Shown: positions 7,479 to 15,524 of the stretch, in pieces
How the letters are laid out: each line of letters opens with the position of its first letter
Position numbering within the stretch: position 1 is the first letter of the stretch
The notes under the pieces: model-generated
Databases searched by the model: none
Told to the model about the DNA's origin: nothing
The model's input: only the letters and a program-made list of their open reading frames with translations
Program-made: the position numbers and the translations under genes
NCBI GenBank assembly: GCA_045592985.1
Contig: JAZNVU010000035.1
Span: 1-34,818 of the forward strand
Source of the DNA: UMGS172 sp045592985
GTDB taxonomy: Bacteria; Bacillota; Clostridia; Oscillospirales; Acutalibacteraceae
Direction of reading: 5' to 3'
DNA: 34,818 nt

Positions 7479-8543
7479 ATGAAAAAATTATTGTCATTAA
7501 TTTTCACCACAGTTCTTATCGTTACAGTTTTTGCCGCTTGCGGCGGTAAAAAAGCGCAGGGCGAAGTATCGGTGTTCTATTACACGTTCAGCGACACTTA
7601 TATTTCGTCGGTGCGTGATGCCATGGATAAGATATTGAAGTCTGCCGATATCAAGTACAACAACTATGATGCCAACGGCAACCAGTCGACCCAGACCGAA
7701 CAGATTGACGTTGCCATTTCCAAGGGCTCGTCGGCACTTGTTGTAAACGTGGTAGACACCGGTTCTAATGATGCCGCACAGACTATCGTAGACAAAGCCA
7801 AGGCTGCAAATATCCCCGTAATTTTCTTCAACCGTTCGGTTGAGCAGTCGGTTATCGACAGTTATGACAAGGCAGTCTTTATTGGCACCGATTACGAACT
7901 TGCAGGACACATGCAAGGACAGATGATAGGCAACTATCTCGTCGCAAATTACGACAAAGTTGACCTTAACAAAGACGGCAAAATCAGTTACATTATGTTC
8001 AAAGGTCAGGAGGGCAACATGGAGGCCATTGCCCGTACACAGTTTGCTGTTGAAGATTGCAACAAGGTTTTGACTGCGGCAGGCAAACCCGAACTTACCT
8101 TCTATGACCCTTCAAACACCGACAAATATCATGTTGACCAGAACGGTCTTTGGTCGAGCGCTGCTGCTACCGACTACATGAGTACTGCTTTGGCACGCTA
8201 TGCCGAGGCAAACAACAACATGATTGAGTTGGTTATTGCCAACAATGACGACATGGCTTTGGGCGCTATTTCGGCTTTGCAGGGAGCAGGTTACAACCGT
8301 GGCAGTGGAAAGCTTATACCCGTCTTCGGTGTAGATGCTACCGAAGCCGCCAAATCAGCCATTGCCGAAGGTTCTATGGTTGGTACTATAAAGCAGGATG
8401 CTGAGGGTATGGCAGACGCTATTGTAAAGATTGTAAATAACCTCAAAGACGGAAAAGATAAGTTCCAAGACATTGATAGTGAAAATGTTTTGGGTAGTTG
8501 GAGAGTAAATATTCCTTACGCTGAGTATACAGGCGAAAAGTAG
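7479..8543 (+). CDS. mglB: galactose/glucose-type ABC transporter substrate-binding lipoprotein
   Basis: 354 residues. The N-terminus is a lipoprotein signal: KK, a hydrophobic core, then FAAC with the lipidated cysteine at residue 21, so it is anchored on the outer face of the membrane. The rest is a type I periplasmic-binding fold: VFYYTFSDTYISSVRDAM at the start, VNVVDTGSNDAAQTIVDKA, and NNDDMALGAISALQ in the second lobe. A calcium-loop-like DLNKDGKIS near residues 162-170 is a hallmark of the MglB (galactose/glucose) branch rather than the RbsB branch. A GGAG site lies 8 bases before the ATG. It starts the mgl-like operon and is followed by a hairpin that probably lowers downstream readthrough, giving more binding protein than membrane parts. 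Confidence 0.9.
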   Translation: MKKLLSLIFTTVLIVTVFAACGGKKAQGEVSVFYYTFSDTYISSVRDAMDKILKSADIKYNNYDANGNQSTQTEQIDVAISKGSSALVVNVVDTGSNDAAQTIVDKAKAANIPVIFFNRSVEQSVIDSYDKAVFIGTDYELAGHMQGQMIGNYLVANYDKVDLNKDGKISYIMFKGQEGNMEAIARTQFAVEDCNKVLTAAGKPELTFYDPSNTDKYHVDQNGLWSSAAATDYMSTALARYAEANNNMIELVIANNDDMALGAISALQGAGYNRGSGKLIPVFGVDATEAAKSAIAEGSMVGTIKQDAEGMADAIVKIVNNLKDGKDKFQDIDSENVLGSWRVNIPYAEYTGEK

Positions 8544-8557
8544 GCACAATATAATTG

Positions 8558-8589
8558 AAGCGACCCTGCTTCGGCAAGGTCGCTTTTTA
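8558..8589 (+). terminator. intercistronic hairpin / partial terminator after mglB
   Basis: AGCGACC (8559-8565) pairs with GGTCGCT (8578-8584), with an internal mismatch and an inner TGC/GCA pair closing a TTCG tetraloop. A TTTTT run follows. Because the ATPase and permease genes lie downstream without a clear new promoter, it is best read as a partial terminator or 3' stabiliser. Confidence 0.8.
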
Positions 8590-8595
8590 TGTAAA

Positions 8596-8754
8596 CAGAG
8601 GAGGAGTATCCGAACTCGATTTTTATGTGACGATTTTCACCTCTGCGGTGTTAAAATACTCGCAAATATGCGTATTACAAGTGATGAGATAAGAAAAGAC
8701 GAAAAATTATTATTTATCAGGCATGACGGGTTCAACTCTCGTCAGCCTAAGGAG
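8596..8754 (+). promoter_or_regulatory. structured mglB-mglA intercistronic leader
   Basis: Two further foldable elements lie between the terminator hairpin and the ATPase start. CAGAGGAG (8596-8603) can pair with CACCTCTG (8638-8645) with one mismatch. A hairpin of about 11 pairs, AGGC-a-TGACGGG with CTCGTCA-GCCT (8719-8748), ends directly at the AAGGAG ribosome site (8749-8754). A role in translation control or mRNA stability is inferred from position only. Confidence 0.4.
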
Positions 8755-8762
8755 AATTTTTT

Positions 8763-10265
8763 ATGCAAGACACCTTATTGCTCAAAATGGAAAACATAGA
8801 AAAGGTTTTTCCCGGCGTAAAGGCTTTGGACAACGTTTCGTTAGAGGTCGAGGCAGGCACGGTGCACGCACTCATGGGCGAAAACGGAGCAGGCAAATCA
8901 ACGCTTATGAAATGCCTTTTCGGGGTTTATAAAAAGGATAAGGGACATATTTTTTTAGACGGTAAAGAGATTGAGTTCAAAAACTCAAAAGAGGCGCTTG
9001 AAAACGGTGTTGCGATGGTGCATCAGGAACTCAACCAAGCCTTAAAACGCAATGTTTCGGATAATATTTGGTTGGGTAGGTTCCCCAAAGTTGCCAAATG
9101 GTTGCCTTTTACAAGTGAACACAAAATGCACAAGGCTACGGCAAAACTTTTTGAAAGTTTGGGTGTCGAAATCGACCCAAAAACGGTTATGAGCAGACTT
9201 TCGGTTTCAAAACGTCAGATGGTCGAAATTGCCAAGGCGGTATCATATAATTCCAAGATTATTGTGTTTGACGAGCCAACTTCATCGCTTAATGACCGCG
9301 AAGTTGAGCATCTTTTTAAAATTATTGATATGCTTAAAAGCCGAGGTTGCGGAATTATATATATTTCTCACAAAATGGAAGAAATCTTGCGTATTTCAGA
9401 CTATGTTACGGTCATGCGTGACGGTAAAAAAATCGCCACAAAGCCCGCAAGAGAACTCACCATGGACGAGATAATAAAACTAATGGTAGGGCGCGAACTT
9501 AAAGAACGTTACCCCGAAAAAAACAACAAAGCAGGCGAGGTATTGCTTGAAGTCGACGGGTTATCATCGCAGTATTCTAATCTCAAAGAGGCATCTTTTA
9601 ATGTGCATAGGGGAGAGGTTATCGGTGTAGCGGGTCTTGACGGTTCAGGTCGAACCGAACTGCTTGAAAATTTATTTGGATTATCACAAAGACGTGCGGG
9701 TACAATAAAGTTGGGAAACAAACTTATTCGTAACCGCAACCCGCGTGAGGCTATTAAAAACGGGTTTGCATTGCTTACTGAAGAACGGCGTGCTACGGGT
9801 ATTTTCGGTATTTTGAATATCAGGGAAAACACTACGGTATCAAGCCTGAAAAAATGCTCGATAGGACCATTTTTAAGCAAACACAAACTAAAAAAGAACA
9901 CCGATTGGTGTATAAAATCAATGCGCGTCAAAACTCCTGCGCAGGAAACGAAAATCAGAACTCTTTCGGGCGGAAATCAGCAAAAAGTGATTCTTGGGAG
10001 GTGGCTTTTGACCGAACCTACGGTGTTACTGCTTGACGAACCCACACGAGGTATTGACGTCGGTGCAAAGTATGAGATTTACCAACTGATTTTAAAATTA
10101 GCAGAAGACGGTAAGGCGGTCATAATGGTATCTTCCGAAATGCCCGAACTTTTAGGCGTTTGTGACCGCATTTTGGTAATGTCGGGCGGAAAACTTGCCG
10201 GTGAGGTCAAGGCTGCCGACACTACGCAGGAAGAAATAATGTCGCTTGCGACAAAATTTGTCTAA
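8763..10265 (+). CDS. mglA: sugar ABC transporter ATP-binding protein, duplicated ATPase
   Basis: 500 residues, the length of MglA/RbsA-type fused double ATPases. The N-terminal half has Walker A GENGAGKST (near residue 39), a RLSVSKRQMVEIAKA signature-like segment and Walker B IIVFDEPTSSLND. The C-terminal half has a degenerate P-loop, GLDGSGRTELLENLFGL, the GGNQQKVILGRWL signature and LLLDEPTRGIDVG. This asymmetry of the two sites is normal for the carbohydrate CUT2 family. It energises uptake with the permease encoded 12 bases downstream. AAGGAG lies 8 bases before the ATG. Confidence 0.93.
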   Translation: MQDTLLLKMENIEKVFPGVKALDNVSLEVEAGTVHALMGENGAGKSTLMKCLFGVYKKDKGHIFLDGKEIEFKNSKEALENGVAMVHQELNQALKRNVSDNIWLGRFPKVAKWLPFTSEHKMHKATAKLFESLGVEIDPKTVMSRLSVSKRQMVEIAKAVSYNSKIIVFDEPTSSLNDREVEHLFKIIDMLKSRGCGIIYISHKMEEILRISDYVTVMRDGKKIATKPARELTMDEIIKLMVGRELKERYPEKNNKAGEVLLEVDGLSSQYSNLKEASFNVHRGEVIGVAGLDGSGRTELLENLFGLSQRRAGTIKLGNKLIRNRNPREAIKNGFALLTEERRATGIFGILNIRENTTVSSLKKCSIGPFLSKHKLKKNTDWCIKSMRVKTPAQETKIRTLSGGNQQKVILGRWLLTEPTVLLLDEPTRGIDVGAKYEIYQLILKLAEDGKAVIMVSSEMPELLGVCDRILVMSGGKLAGEVKAADTTQEEIMSLATKFV

Positions 10266-10277
10266 GGAGATTAAATC

Positions 10278-11360
10278 ATGGGTGAAAAAACCTTGCGAAA
10301 AGATACGCTGTATAGCCGATTTGCGGCATTTAAGCAACTGTCGGGTGCCGATAAACGGCGTACACTTACCGACCTGTTTTTTAACAACGCGATGTATATC
10401 ATTATCATCGCAGCCATTATTTTTATAGCCATAAGAGTGCCGGAATTTTTGTCACTGTCTTCAATAGTGAACATTGTATCGCTTACAGCTGCACGTCTTC
10501 CCATAGCGTTGGGTATAGGCGGCGCAATTGTGCTTACGGGTACCGATATTTCGGCAGGACGCTGTGTGGGTCTTACAGCCTGCGTTGCTGCATCGTTGTT
10601 GCAGATTCCCGACTATGCCAAAAAAATGTTCCCAAACCTTGGTGTAATGCCGCTTATCGTCGTTATTCTTGCAGTAGTGGGAATAGGCGCTTTGACAGGT
10701 CTTGTCAACGGATTTTTCGTTGCAAAATTCAAACTCCATCCATTTATCGTTACGCTGTCAACCCAACTTATCCTTTTCGGTGTTGTGCTTATGTATCTCA
10801 CAATAGGTACCAACAACGGACAAACACTTTCGGGGCTTGACTCGTCATATACCGATTTTGTAAGAGGCACACTCTTTACCGTCGGCGGTGTTGCGGTGCC
10901 TAAATATGTGCTTTATTCAGCCATTATAGCCGTTATTATGTGGATAATCTGGAACAAGACGGCATTTGGTAAAAACATGTTTGCAGTGGGCTCTAATGAA
11001 GAAGCCGCCAACGTTTCGGGCGTTAATGTTTTCCGCACAATAGTGCTTGTATTTGTGCTTGCAGGTGTGATGTATGGCATTACAGGTTTTATCGAGGGCG
11101 CAAGAATTGCATCAAGTTCGGCTAACACAGGACTTAACTACGAAAGCGATGCCATAGCGGCGTGTGTTATAGGCGGTGTATCATTTGTCGGCGGTACAGG
11201 TAAAATAAGCGGTATTGTAACTGGCGTTTTCTTGCTTCAAATTATATTTGTAGGTCTTAATTTCCTCTCGGTTTCGGCAAATATGCTCTATATAATCAAG
11301 GGTCTTATCATTCTTATAGCCTGTGCTATTGATATGCGTAAATATCTTTCAAGGAAGTGA
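10278..11360 (+). CDS. mglC: sugar ABC transporter permease
   Basis: 360 residues, strongly hydrophobic, with about ten predicted membrane segments. It carries CUT2-permease landmarks: ALGIGGAIVLTGTDISAGRC near residue 75, GLVNGFFVAKFKLHPFIVTL, the cytoplasmic coupling segment KTAFGKNMFAVGSNEEAANV that contacts the ATPase, and AACVIGGVSFVGGTGKI. Length and sequence agree with MglC of the galactose/methyl-galactoside importer. The substrate could be galactose, glucose or another hexose. A small InlB-repeat gene begins 4 bases past the stop. Confidence 0.92.
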   Translation: MGEKTLRKDTLYSRFAAFKQLSGADKRRTLTDLFFNNAMYIIIIAAIIFIAIRVPEFLSLSSIVNIVSLTAARLPIALGIGGAIVLTGTDISAGRCVGLTACVAASLLQIPDYAKKMFPNLGVMPLIVVILAVVGIGALTGLVNGFFVAKFKLHPFIVTLSTQLILFGVVLMYLTIGTNNGQTLSGLDSSYTDFVRGTLFTVGGVAVPKYVLYSAIIAVIMWIIWNKTAFGKNMFAVGSNEEAANVSGVNVFRTIVLVFVLAGVMYGITGFIEGARIASSSANTGLNYESDAIAACVIGGVSFVGGTGKISGIVTGVFLLQIIFVGLNFLSVSANMLYIIKGLIILIACAIDMRKYLSRK

Positions 11361-11364
11361 TTTT

Positions 11365-11709
11365 TTGCAACAAAAGTCCTCGGGAGGTCTTTATAAAAAT
11401 GTAAATATGTCGACCAAAACGGCAAGTATAATCGTTTTGGTCGGCATTGCCGCGTTTGTGGCAGTGCTCATTTTTGCCGTTGCCAATAGAGGGTTTACCG
11501 TCGAGTTTGACACCAACGGCGGTACCGAAATTCCGAGTGTTAAGGCAATGCACGGCGACCTTTTGACCGTGACCGAAACGCCCAAAAAAGAGGGATATAC
11601 TTTTAAAGGTTGGTACCGTGATAAGGCATGCACCGTAAAATGGGACAGAACCACCGATACAGTGACAGGAAGCATGACTCTTTATGCCGGATGGGAAGAG
11701 ATTTCATAA
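11365..11709 (+). CDS. small membrane protein with one InlB-type B-repeat
   Basis: 114 residues if translation starts at the TTG at 11365, which has AAGGA 9 bases upstream and follows the permease stop by 4 bases; the next in-frame ATG (11407) lacks a well-spaced ribosome site. Residues 19-40 form a single membrane helix (SIIVLVGIAAFVAVLIFAVA). The rest is one Listeria-Bacteroides (InlB B / Flg_new) repeat: FTVEFDTNGGTEIPSV, then GYTFKGWYRD and SMTLYAGWEE. The orientation predicted is a cytoplasmic N-terminus with the repeat outside. B-repeats usually occur in large surface proteins, so one repeat on a small anchor inside a sugar importer operon is unusual. It may interact with the binding protein or permease; no function is known. 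Confidence 0.75.
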   Translation: MQQKSSGGLYKNVNMSTKTASIIVLVGIAAFVAVLIFAVANRGFTVEFDTNGGTEIPSVKAMHGDLLTVTETPKKEGYTFKGWYRDKACTVKWDRTTDTVTGSMTLYAGWEEIS

Positions 11710-11744
11710 ACGAATGAAAAGGCTGATTCCAAGATTTAAAATCA

Positions 11745-11773
11745 TTGACAAATAAAAACAATAAGGGTATAAT
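11745..11773 (+). promoter_or_regulatory. consensus sigma-A promoter of alaS
   Basis: TTGACA (11745-11750), 17 bases, TATAAT (11768-11773): both hexamers match consensus exactly. The predicted leader is about 65 bases, with only a 5-pair AGGCT/AGCCT hairpin. It is too short for a T-box, unlike alaS leaders in many Bacillota. Confidence 0.85.
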
Positions 11774-11846
11774 ATTAAATTGGTTTAGGCTGTTTTTTTG
11801 AGCCTTTAATTTACTGCTCGGATTGGGCATAGGAGTTGGATTTTTA

Positions 11847-14456
11847 ATGGAATGGATGTCACTTAATACTTTGAGAGAAAAGTATCTTTCTTTCTTCGAA
11901 AGCAAGGGTCACTTAAGGTTGGGAAGTTTTCCGCTTGTTCCCGATAACGATAAGTCGCTTTTGCTTATAAACTCGGGTATGGCGCCTATGAAAAAGTTTT
12001 TTACAGGCGAGGTTGTACCTCCGAGAAACCGTGTTACCACCTGCCAGAAGTGTATCCGCACACCCGACCTTGAAAGGGTTGGTCACACTGCACGTCACGG
12101 TACATATTTTGAAATGCTTGGCAACTTCTCATTCGGTGATTATTTCAAAAACGAAGCCATTGAGTGGGCTTGGGAGTTTTTGACCAAAACTCTGGAAATC
12201 CCTGAGGATTTGCTCTGGCCTTCTATATACGAAAATGACGACGAGGCTTATGACATTTGGGTAAACAAAATCGGTGTTAATCCCGAACATGTCGTCCGTC
12301 TCGGCAAAGAGGATAACTTCTGGGAGCATGGCTCCGGTCCTTGCGGTCCCTGTTCCGAAATTTATTTCGACCGCGGAATAAAATACGGTTGCGGCAAACC
12401 CGATTGCAAACCCGGTTGTGACTGTGACCGTTATATGGAAATTTGGAACAACGTTTTCTCGCAGTTCAATAATGACGGAAACGGAAATTATACCGAACTT
12501 GCTCAGAAGAATATTGATACCGGTATGGGTCTTGAGCGTCTTGCTTGCGTTATGCAGGGTGTTGATAACCTTTTCGAGGTCGATACTGTCCGCAATATCC
12601 TTAACGAGGTTTGCGCAATTTCGGGTAAGGAATACGGCAAAGATGCAAAGAATGACGTTTCTATCCGCGTTGTTACCGACCATGTAAGAGGTTCTACCTT
12701 TATGATTTGCGACGGTGTTATGCCGTCTAACGAAGGCAGAGGCTATGTTCTCCGCCGTTTGCTCCGCCGTGCTGCACGTCACGGAAGATTGCTTGGCATT
12801 AACCGTATGTTCCTTTGCGATATTTGTGATAAGGTTATCGGTGAGAATAAGGACGCATATCCCGAACTTGTTGAAAAGCAGGATATGATTAAGAAGATTA
12901 TCTCGGTTGAAGAAGAAAACTTCAATAAGACTATCGACTTAGGATTAAAAATGCTTGAGGATATCACTGCCGCAGGCGGGGACAAGGTGTTGTCGGGTGC
13001 CGACGCATTCAAACTCAACGATACTTACGGTTTCCCCATTGATTTAACCAAAGATATTTTGGAAGAAAAAGGTTGGACGGTTGACGAGGACGAGTTCCAC
13101 CGTCTTTATAACGAACAGAAACAAAGAGCAAGAGATGCCAGAAAGGCTGCCGACGGCGAAAGTTGGAAGAGCAATGATATCGCTTTTGACGGCATTTCGG
13201 CTACCGAGTTCTTGGGCTATACCGACGACGTTTGCGAGGCAACTGTTCTCTCAATTGTTGCAGACGGTGAGCAGGTAGCAACCGTTACGGATAAAAACGC
13301 CGTTGTTGTGCTTGATAGAACGGTGCTTTATGCCGAAAGCGGCGGTCAGATTGGTGACATGGGTGTTATAGGTTCGTTTGCCGTTACCGACGTTAAGAAA
13401 AACGCAAGCGGCATCTTTACCCACCACACAGTAGTTGACGGCACTCTTTCGGTTGGCGACAAGGTTACTGTTACTACTGCAGTTGCAAGAAGAAGTGCTA
13501 TTCGCCGTAATCATACTGCCGCACATCTTTTGCAGGCAGGCTTAAGAAAGGTGCTTGGCACCCACGTTGAGCAGGCAGGTCAACTTGTAACCGATTCGGC
13601 TGTTCGTTTCGATTTTACTCATTTCTCGGCTTTGACTGCCGACGAGTTAAAGGCTGTTGAAGAATTTGTAAACGAGGCTATTTTTGATGCGGTCGAGGTC
13701 GATAACCGCGAAATGCCGATAGCCGATGCCAAGGCAATGGGTGCCATGGCTTTGTTCGGCGAAAAATACGGTGAGGTTGTACGCGTTGTTAATGTTCCCG
13801 GTTACTCGGTTGAACTTTGCGGCGGTACCCACGTTAAAAACACTTCAGCATTGGGTCTTTTCAAGATTATTTCCGAATCTTCGGTTGCCGCAGGTGTGAG
13901 AAGAATAGAGGCAGTGACAAGCAAAGGCGTTTTAGAACTCCTCAAAAAGTATGAGGGCGAACTTAACTCGGCTGCTGCAGTTTTGAAACTTAATAACCCT
14001 GCAGAACTTGTTTCTAAGTGCGAGCAGATGACTGCCGAACTTAAAAATGCTCAAAAGGAAATTGAAAAGATTAATTCCAAACTTGCCGCCGGCAAGGTTG
14101 ACGAACTCATTGCTTCGGCTAAAGACCTTGGCAAGGTAAAACTTATTACCGCCAAGTTTGAGGGAGCAGGCAGTGATACCTTGCGTTCAATGGCTGATAA
14201 AATTCGTGATAAGGCAACCGATATTGTTGCAGTATTTGCCGACGTTAAGGGTGATTCGGTAACCTTTGCTGTAACAAGCGGTAAAGATGCCGTTGCCGGT
14301 GGTGTTGCATCGGGTAAGGTCGTATCCGCAGTTGCCGCAATTTGTGGTGGTAAAGGTGGCGGACGTCCCGACTTCGCTATGGCAGGTGCCAAAAACGTTG
14401 CCGAAGTCGATAACGCATTGACCGAGGCAGAAAAAATTGTTTTGGCAATGATTTAA
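11847..14456 (+). CDS. alaS: alanine--tRNA ligase
   Basis: 869 residues from the ATG at 11847, chosen because an AGGAG lies 11 bases upstream and homologues begin at this MEWMSLNTLREKYLSFF; an in-frame ATG 24 bases earlier would add eight unlikely residues. It charges tRNA-Ala. In order: class II catalytic core (motif 1 around MAPMKKFFTGE), a cysteine-rich CGKPDCKPGCDCDR insert common in Bacillota, and the tRNA-recognition region. Next come the editing domain with HTAAH and CGGTH zinc-binding motifs, a coiled coil, and the C-terminal DHHA1 domain with GGRPDFAMAGA. All zinc ligands of the editing site are present. Confidence 0.97.
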   Translation: MEWMSLNTLREKYLSFFESKGHLRLGSFPLVPDNDKSLLLINSGMAPMKKFFTGEVVPPRNRVTTCQKCIRTPDLERVGHTARHGTYFEMLGNFSFGDYFKNEAIEWAWEFLTKTLEIPEDLLWPSIYENDDEAYDIWVNKIGVNPEHVVRLGKEDNFWEHGSGPCGPCSEIYFDRGIKYGCGKPDCKPGCDCDRYMEIWNNVFSQFNNDGNGNYTELAQKNIDTGMGLERLACVMQGVDNLFEVDTVRNILNEVCAISGKEYGKDAKNDVSIRVVTDHVRGSTFMICDGVMPSNEGRGYVLRRLLRRAARHGRLLGINRMFLCDICDKVIGENKDAYPELVEKQDMIKKIISVEEENFNKTIDLGLKMLEDITAAGGDKVLSGADAFKLNDTYGFPIDLTKDILEEKGWTVDEDEFHRLYNEQKQRARDARKAADGESWKSNDIAFDGISATEFLGYTDDVCEATVLSIVADGEQVATVTDKNAVVVLDRTVLYAESGGQIGDMGVIGSFAVTDVKKNASGIFTHHTVVDGTLSVGDKVTVTTAVARRSAIRRNHTAAHLLQAGLRKVLGTHVEQAGQLVTDSAVRFDFTHFSALTADELKAVEEFVNEAIFDAVEVDNREMPIADAKAMGAMALFGEKYGEVVRVVNVPGYSVELCGGTHVKNTSALGLFKIISESSVAAGVRRIEAVTSKGVLELLKKYEGELNSAAAVLKLNNPAELVSKCEQMTAELKNAQKEIEKINSKLAAGKVDELIASAKDLGKVKLITAKFEGAGSDTLRSMADKIRDKATDIVAVFADVKGDSVTFAVTSGKDAVAGGVASGKVVSAVAAICGGKGGGRPDFAMAGAKNVAEVDNALTEAEKIVLAMI

Positions 14457-14483
14457 AATTTTAAAGTAAAGAGGTTTTGCATT

Positions 14484-14822
14484 ATGGATTGCCTTTTTTG
14501 TAAAATAGCCGCGGGCGAGATTCCATCGACCAAGATTTATGAAACCGACGAGGTTTATGCCTTTGCCGATATCGACCCCAAGGCACCGTTTCATGCTATA
14601 ATTATCCCTAAAAAGCACATAAAAAGTGCCGATGAGATTACTGAGGAAAACAGTTTTCTTATTGCCAAGGTTTTTGAGGTAGCTGCTAAAATTGCTAAAC
14701 AGGAAAACCTTTCTAACGGCTACCGCATTGTCAACAACTGCGGTGAGGACGGCGGTCAGACAGTAGGACACATTCATTTCCATCTGCTTGCTCGTCGCAA
14801 TCTGCAGTGGCCTCCGGGCTGA
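14484..14822 (+). CDS. hinT: HIT-family purine nucleoside phosphoramidase-like protein
   Basis: 112 residues, a complete single-domain HIT protein. It begins with the CLFCKIAAGEIP pattern, has FADIDPKAPFHAIIIPKKH in the middle and ends with the histidine triad GHIHFHLLARR, whose central histidine is the nucleophile. HinT enzymes hydrolyse adenosine phosphoramidates and aminoacyl-adenylates. Placement directly after alaS is compatible with cleaning up aminoacyl-adenylates, although that link is inference. AGAGG lies 8 bases before the ATG. Confidence 0.92.
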   Translation: MDCLFCKIAAGEIPSTKIYETDEVYAFADIDPKAPFHAIIIPKKHIKSADEITEENSFLIAKVFEVAAKIAKQENLSNGYRIVNNCGEDGGQTVGHIHFHLLARRNLQWPPG

Positions 14823-14838
14823 TAAAGGAGGAAGTATT

Positions 14839-15378
14839 ATGTCTGAGTTCTATACTATGAAAATCGCAGGTCTTGAGAGAAACTTGAAAAAGTTTCCCGT
14901 GTCCGAAAGTCTTGATATCGCCGCCTTTATTCTTTTTGGTGATACCGAGATTACCGTTGCCGCAGCAGAAGAACTTTTGAAAAAGGTGCCGGAGTTTGAT
15001 TATATTCTCACACCCGAAGCCAAAAGTATTCCGTTGGCTTATGAAATGTCGCGTCAGTCGGGAAAGCCTTACGTTGTTGCAAGAAAAGGCGTTAAGGTTT
15101 ATATGGGTAACCCCGTTTCGGTAACCGTTCGTTCAATCACTACCCAAAACGAGCAGACCCTCTACCTTGGCGAGGATGAGGTTGCACTCATTAATGGCAA
15201 AAAGGTGCTTATTGTTGACGACGTTATTTCGACAGGTGAGTCGCTTACTGCCATCAGAAAACTCGTCGAAAGAGCAGGCGGCAATGAGGTTGCTGCCTGT
15301 GCTGTATTGGCTGAGGGTGACGCCGCAAAGCGCGACGACATTGTATTTTTGGAACCTCTTCCACTTTTCTTTAAATAA
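14839..15378 (+). CDS. phosphoribosyltransferase, adenine phosphoribosyltransferase-like
   Basis: 179 residues from the ATG at 14839, which follows AAAGGAGG at 14824-14831; an in-frame upstream ATG lies inside hinT and is not favoured. The type I phosphoribosyltransferase PRPP loop is clear as KKVLIVDDVISTGESL near residue 122. FDYILTPEAKSIPLAYEMS and GKPYVVARKGVKVYMG match the Apt-like branch. It probably salvages a purine base with PRPP, but the paralogue group is broad, so the adenine assignment is tentative. It ends at a strong terminator. Confidence 0.8.
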   Translation: MSEFYTMKIAGLERNLKKFPVSESLDIAAFILFGDTEITVAAAEELLKKVPEFDYILTPEAKSIPLAYEMSRQSGKPYVVARKGVKVYMGNPVSVTVRSITTQNEQTLYLGEDEVALINGKKVLIVDDVISTGESLTAIRKLVERAGGNEVAACAVLAEGDAAKRDDIVFLEPLPLFFK

Positions 15379-15381
15379 TAT

Positions 15382-15436
15382 AATGACCGCGTATTGCTTC
15401 GTTTTATAAATGAAGCAATATGCGGTTATTTTTTTA
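15382..15436 (+). terminator. intrinsic terminator after alaS-hinT-phosphoribosyltransferase
   Basis: A 19-pair stem (15382-15400 with 15412-15430, two G-U pairs, core ACCGC..TATTGCTTC) with an 11-base loop is followed by a T run. Confidence 0.92.
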
Positions 15437-15474
15437 AAAATTTACAATTTGGTATGTTAATTATATACAATATC

Positions 15475-15483
15475 TGCTATAAT
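15475..15483 (+). promoter_or_regulatory. extended -10 promoter of the leucine-rich repeat gene operon
   Basis: TGcTATAAT is an extended -10 element; the hexamer 17 bases upstream (TGTTAA at 15455) is a poor -35. It lies 42 bases before the start codon. Confidence 0.65.
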
Positions 15484-15524
15484 GTATGCGTATATAATTA
15501 TTGTCGCAATTTCCGGAGGATTTT

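Noticed and set aside
8668..8796. Possible 42-codon leader peptide overlapping the mglA start
   Set aside because: No ribosome site before the ATG, no recognisable composition, and it overlaps a structured region better explained as RNA.
11710..11744. Terminator closing the sugar importer operon
   Set aside because: No stem with a T tract could be found; readthrough into the alaS promoter region is possible.
11774..11846. T-box riboswitch before alaS
   Set aside because: The leader is about 65 bases with only a 5-pair hairpin; a T-box needs far more, and no T-box sequence or terminator is seen.
14187..14783. 198-residue minus frame across the alaS-hinT junction
   Set aside because: Overlaps two certain genes and shows no domain; shadow frame.
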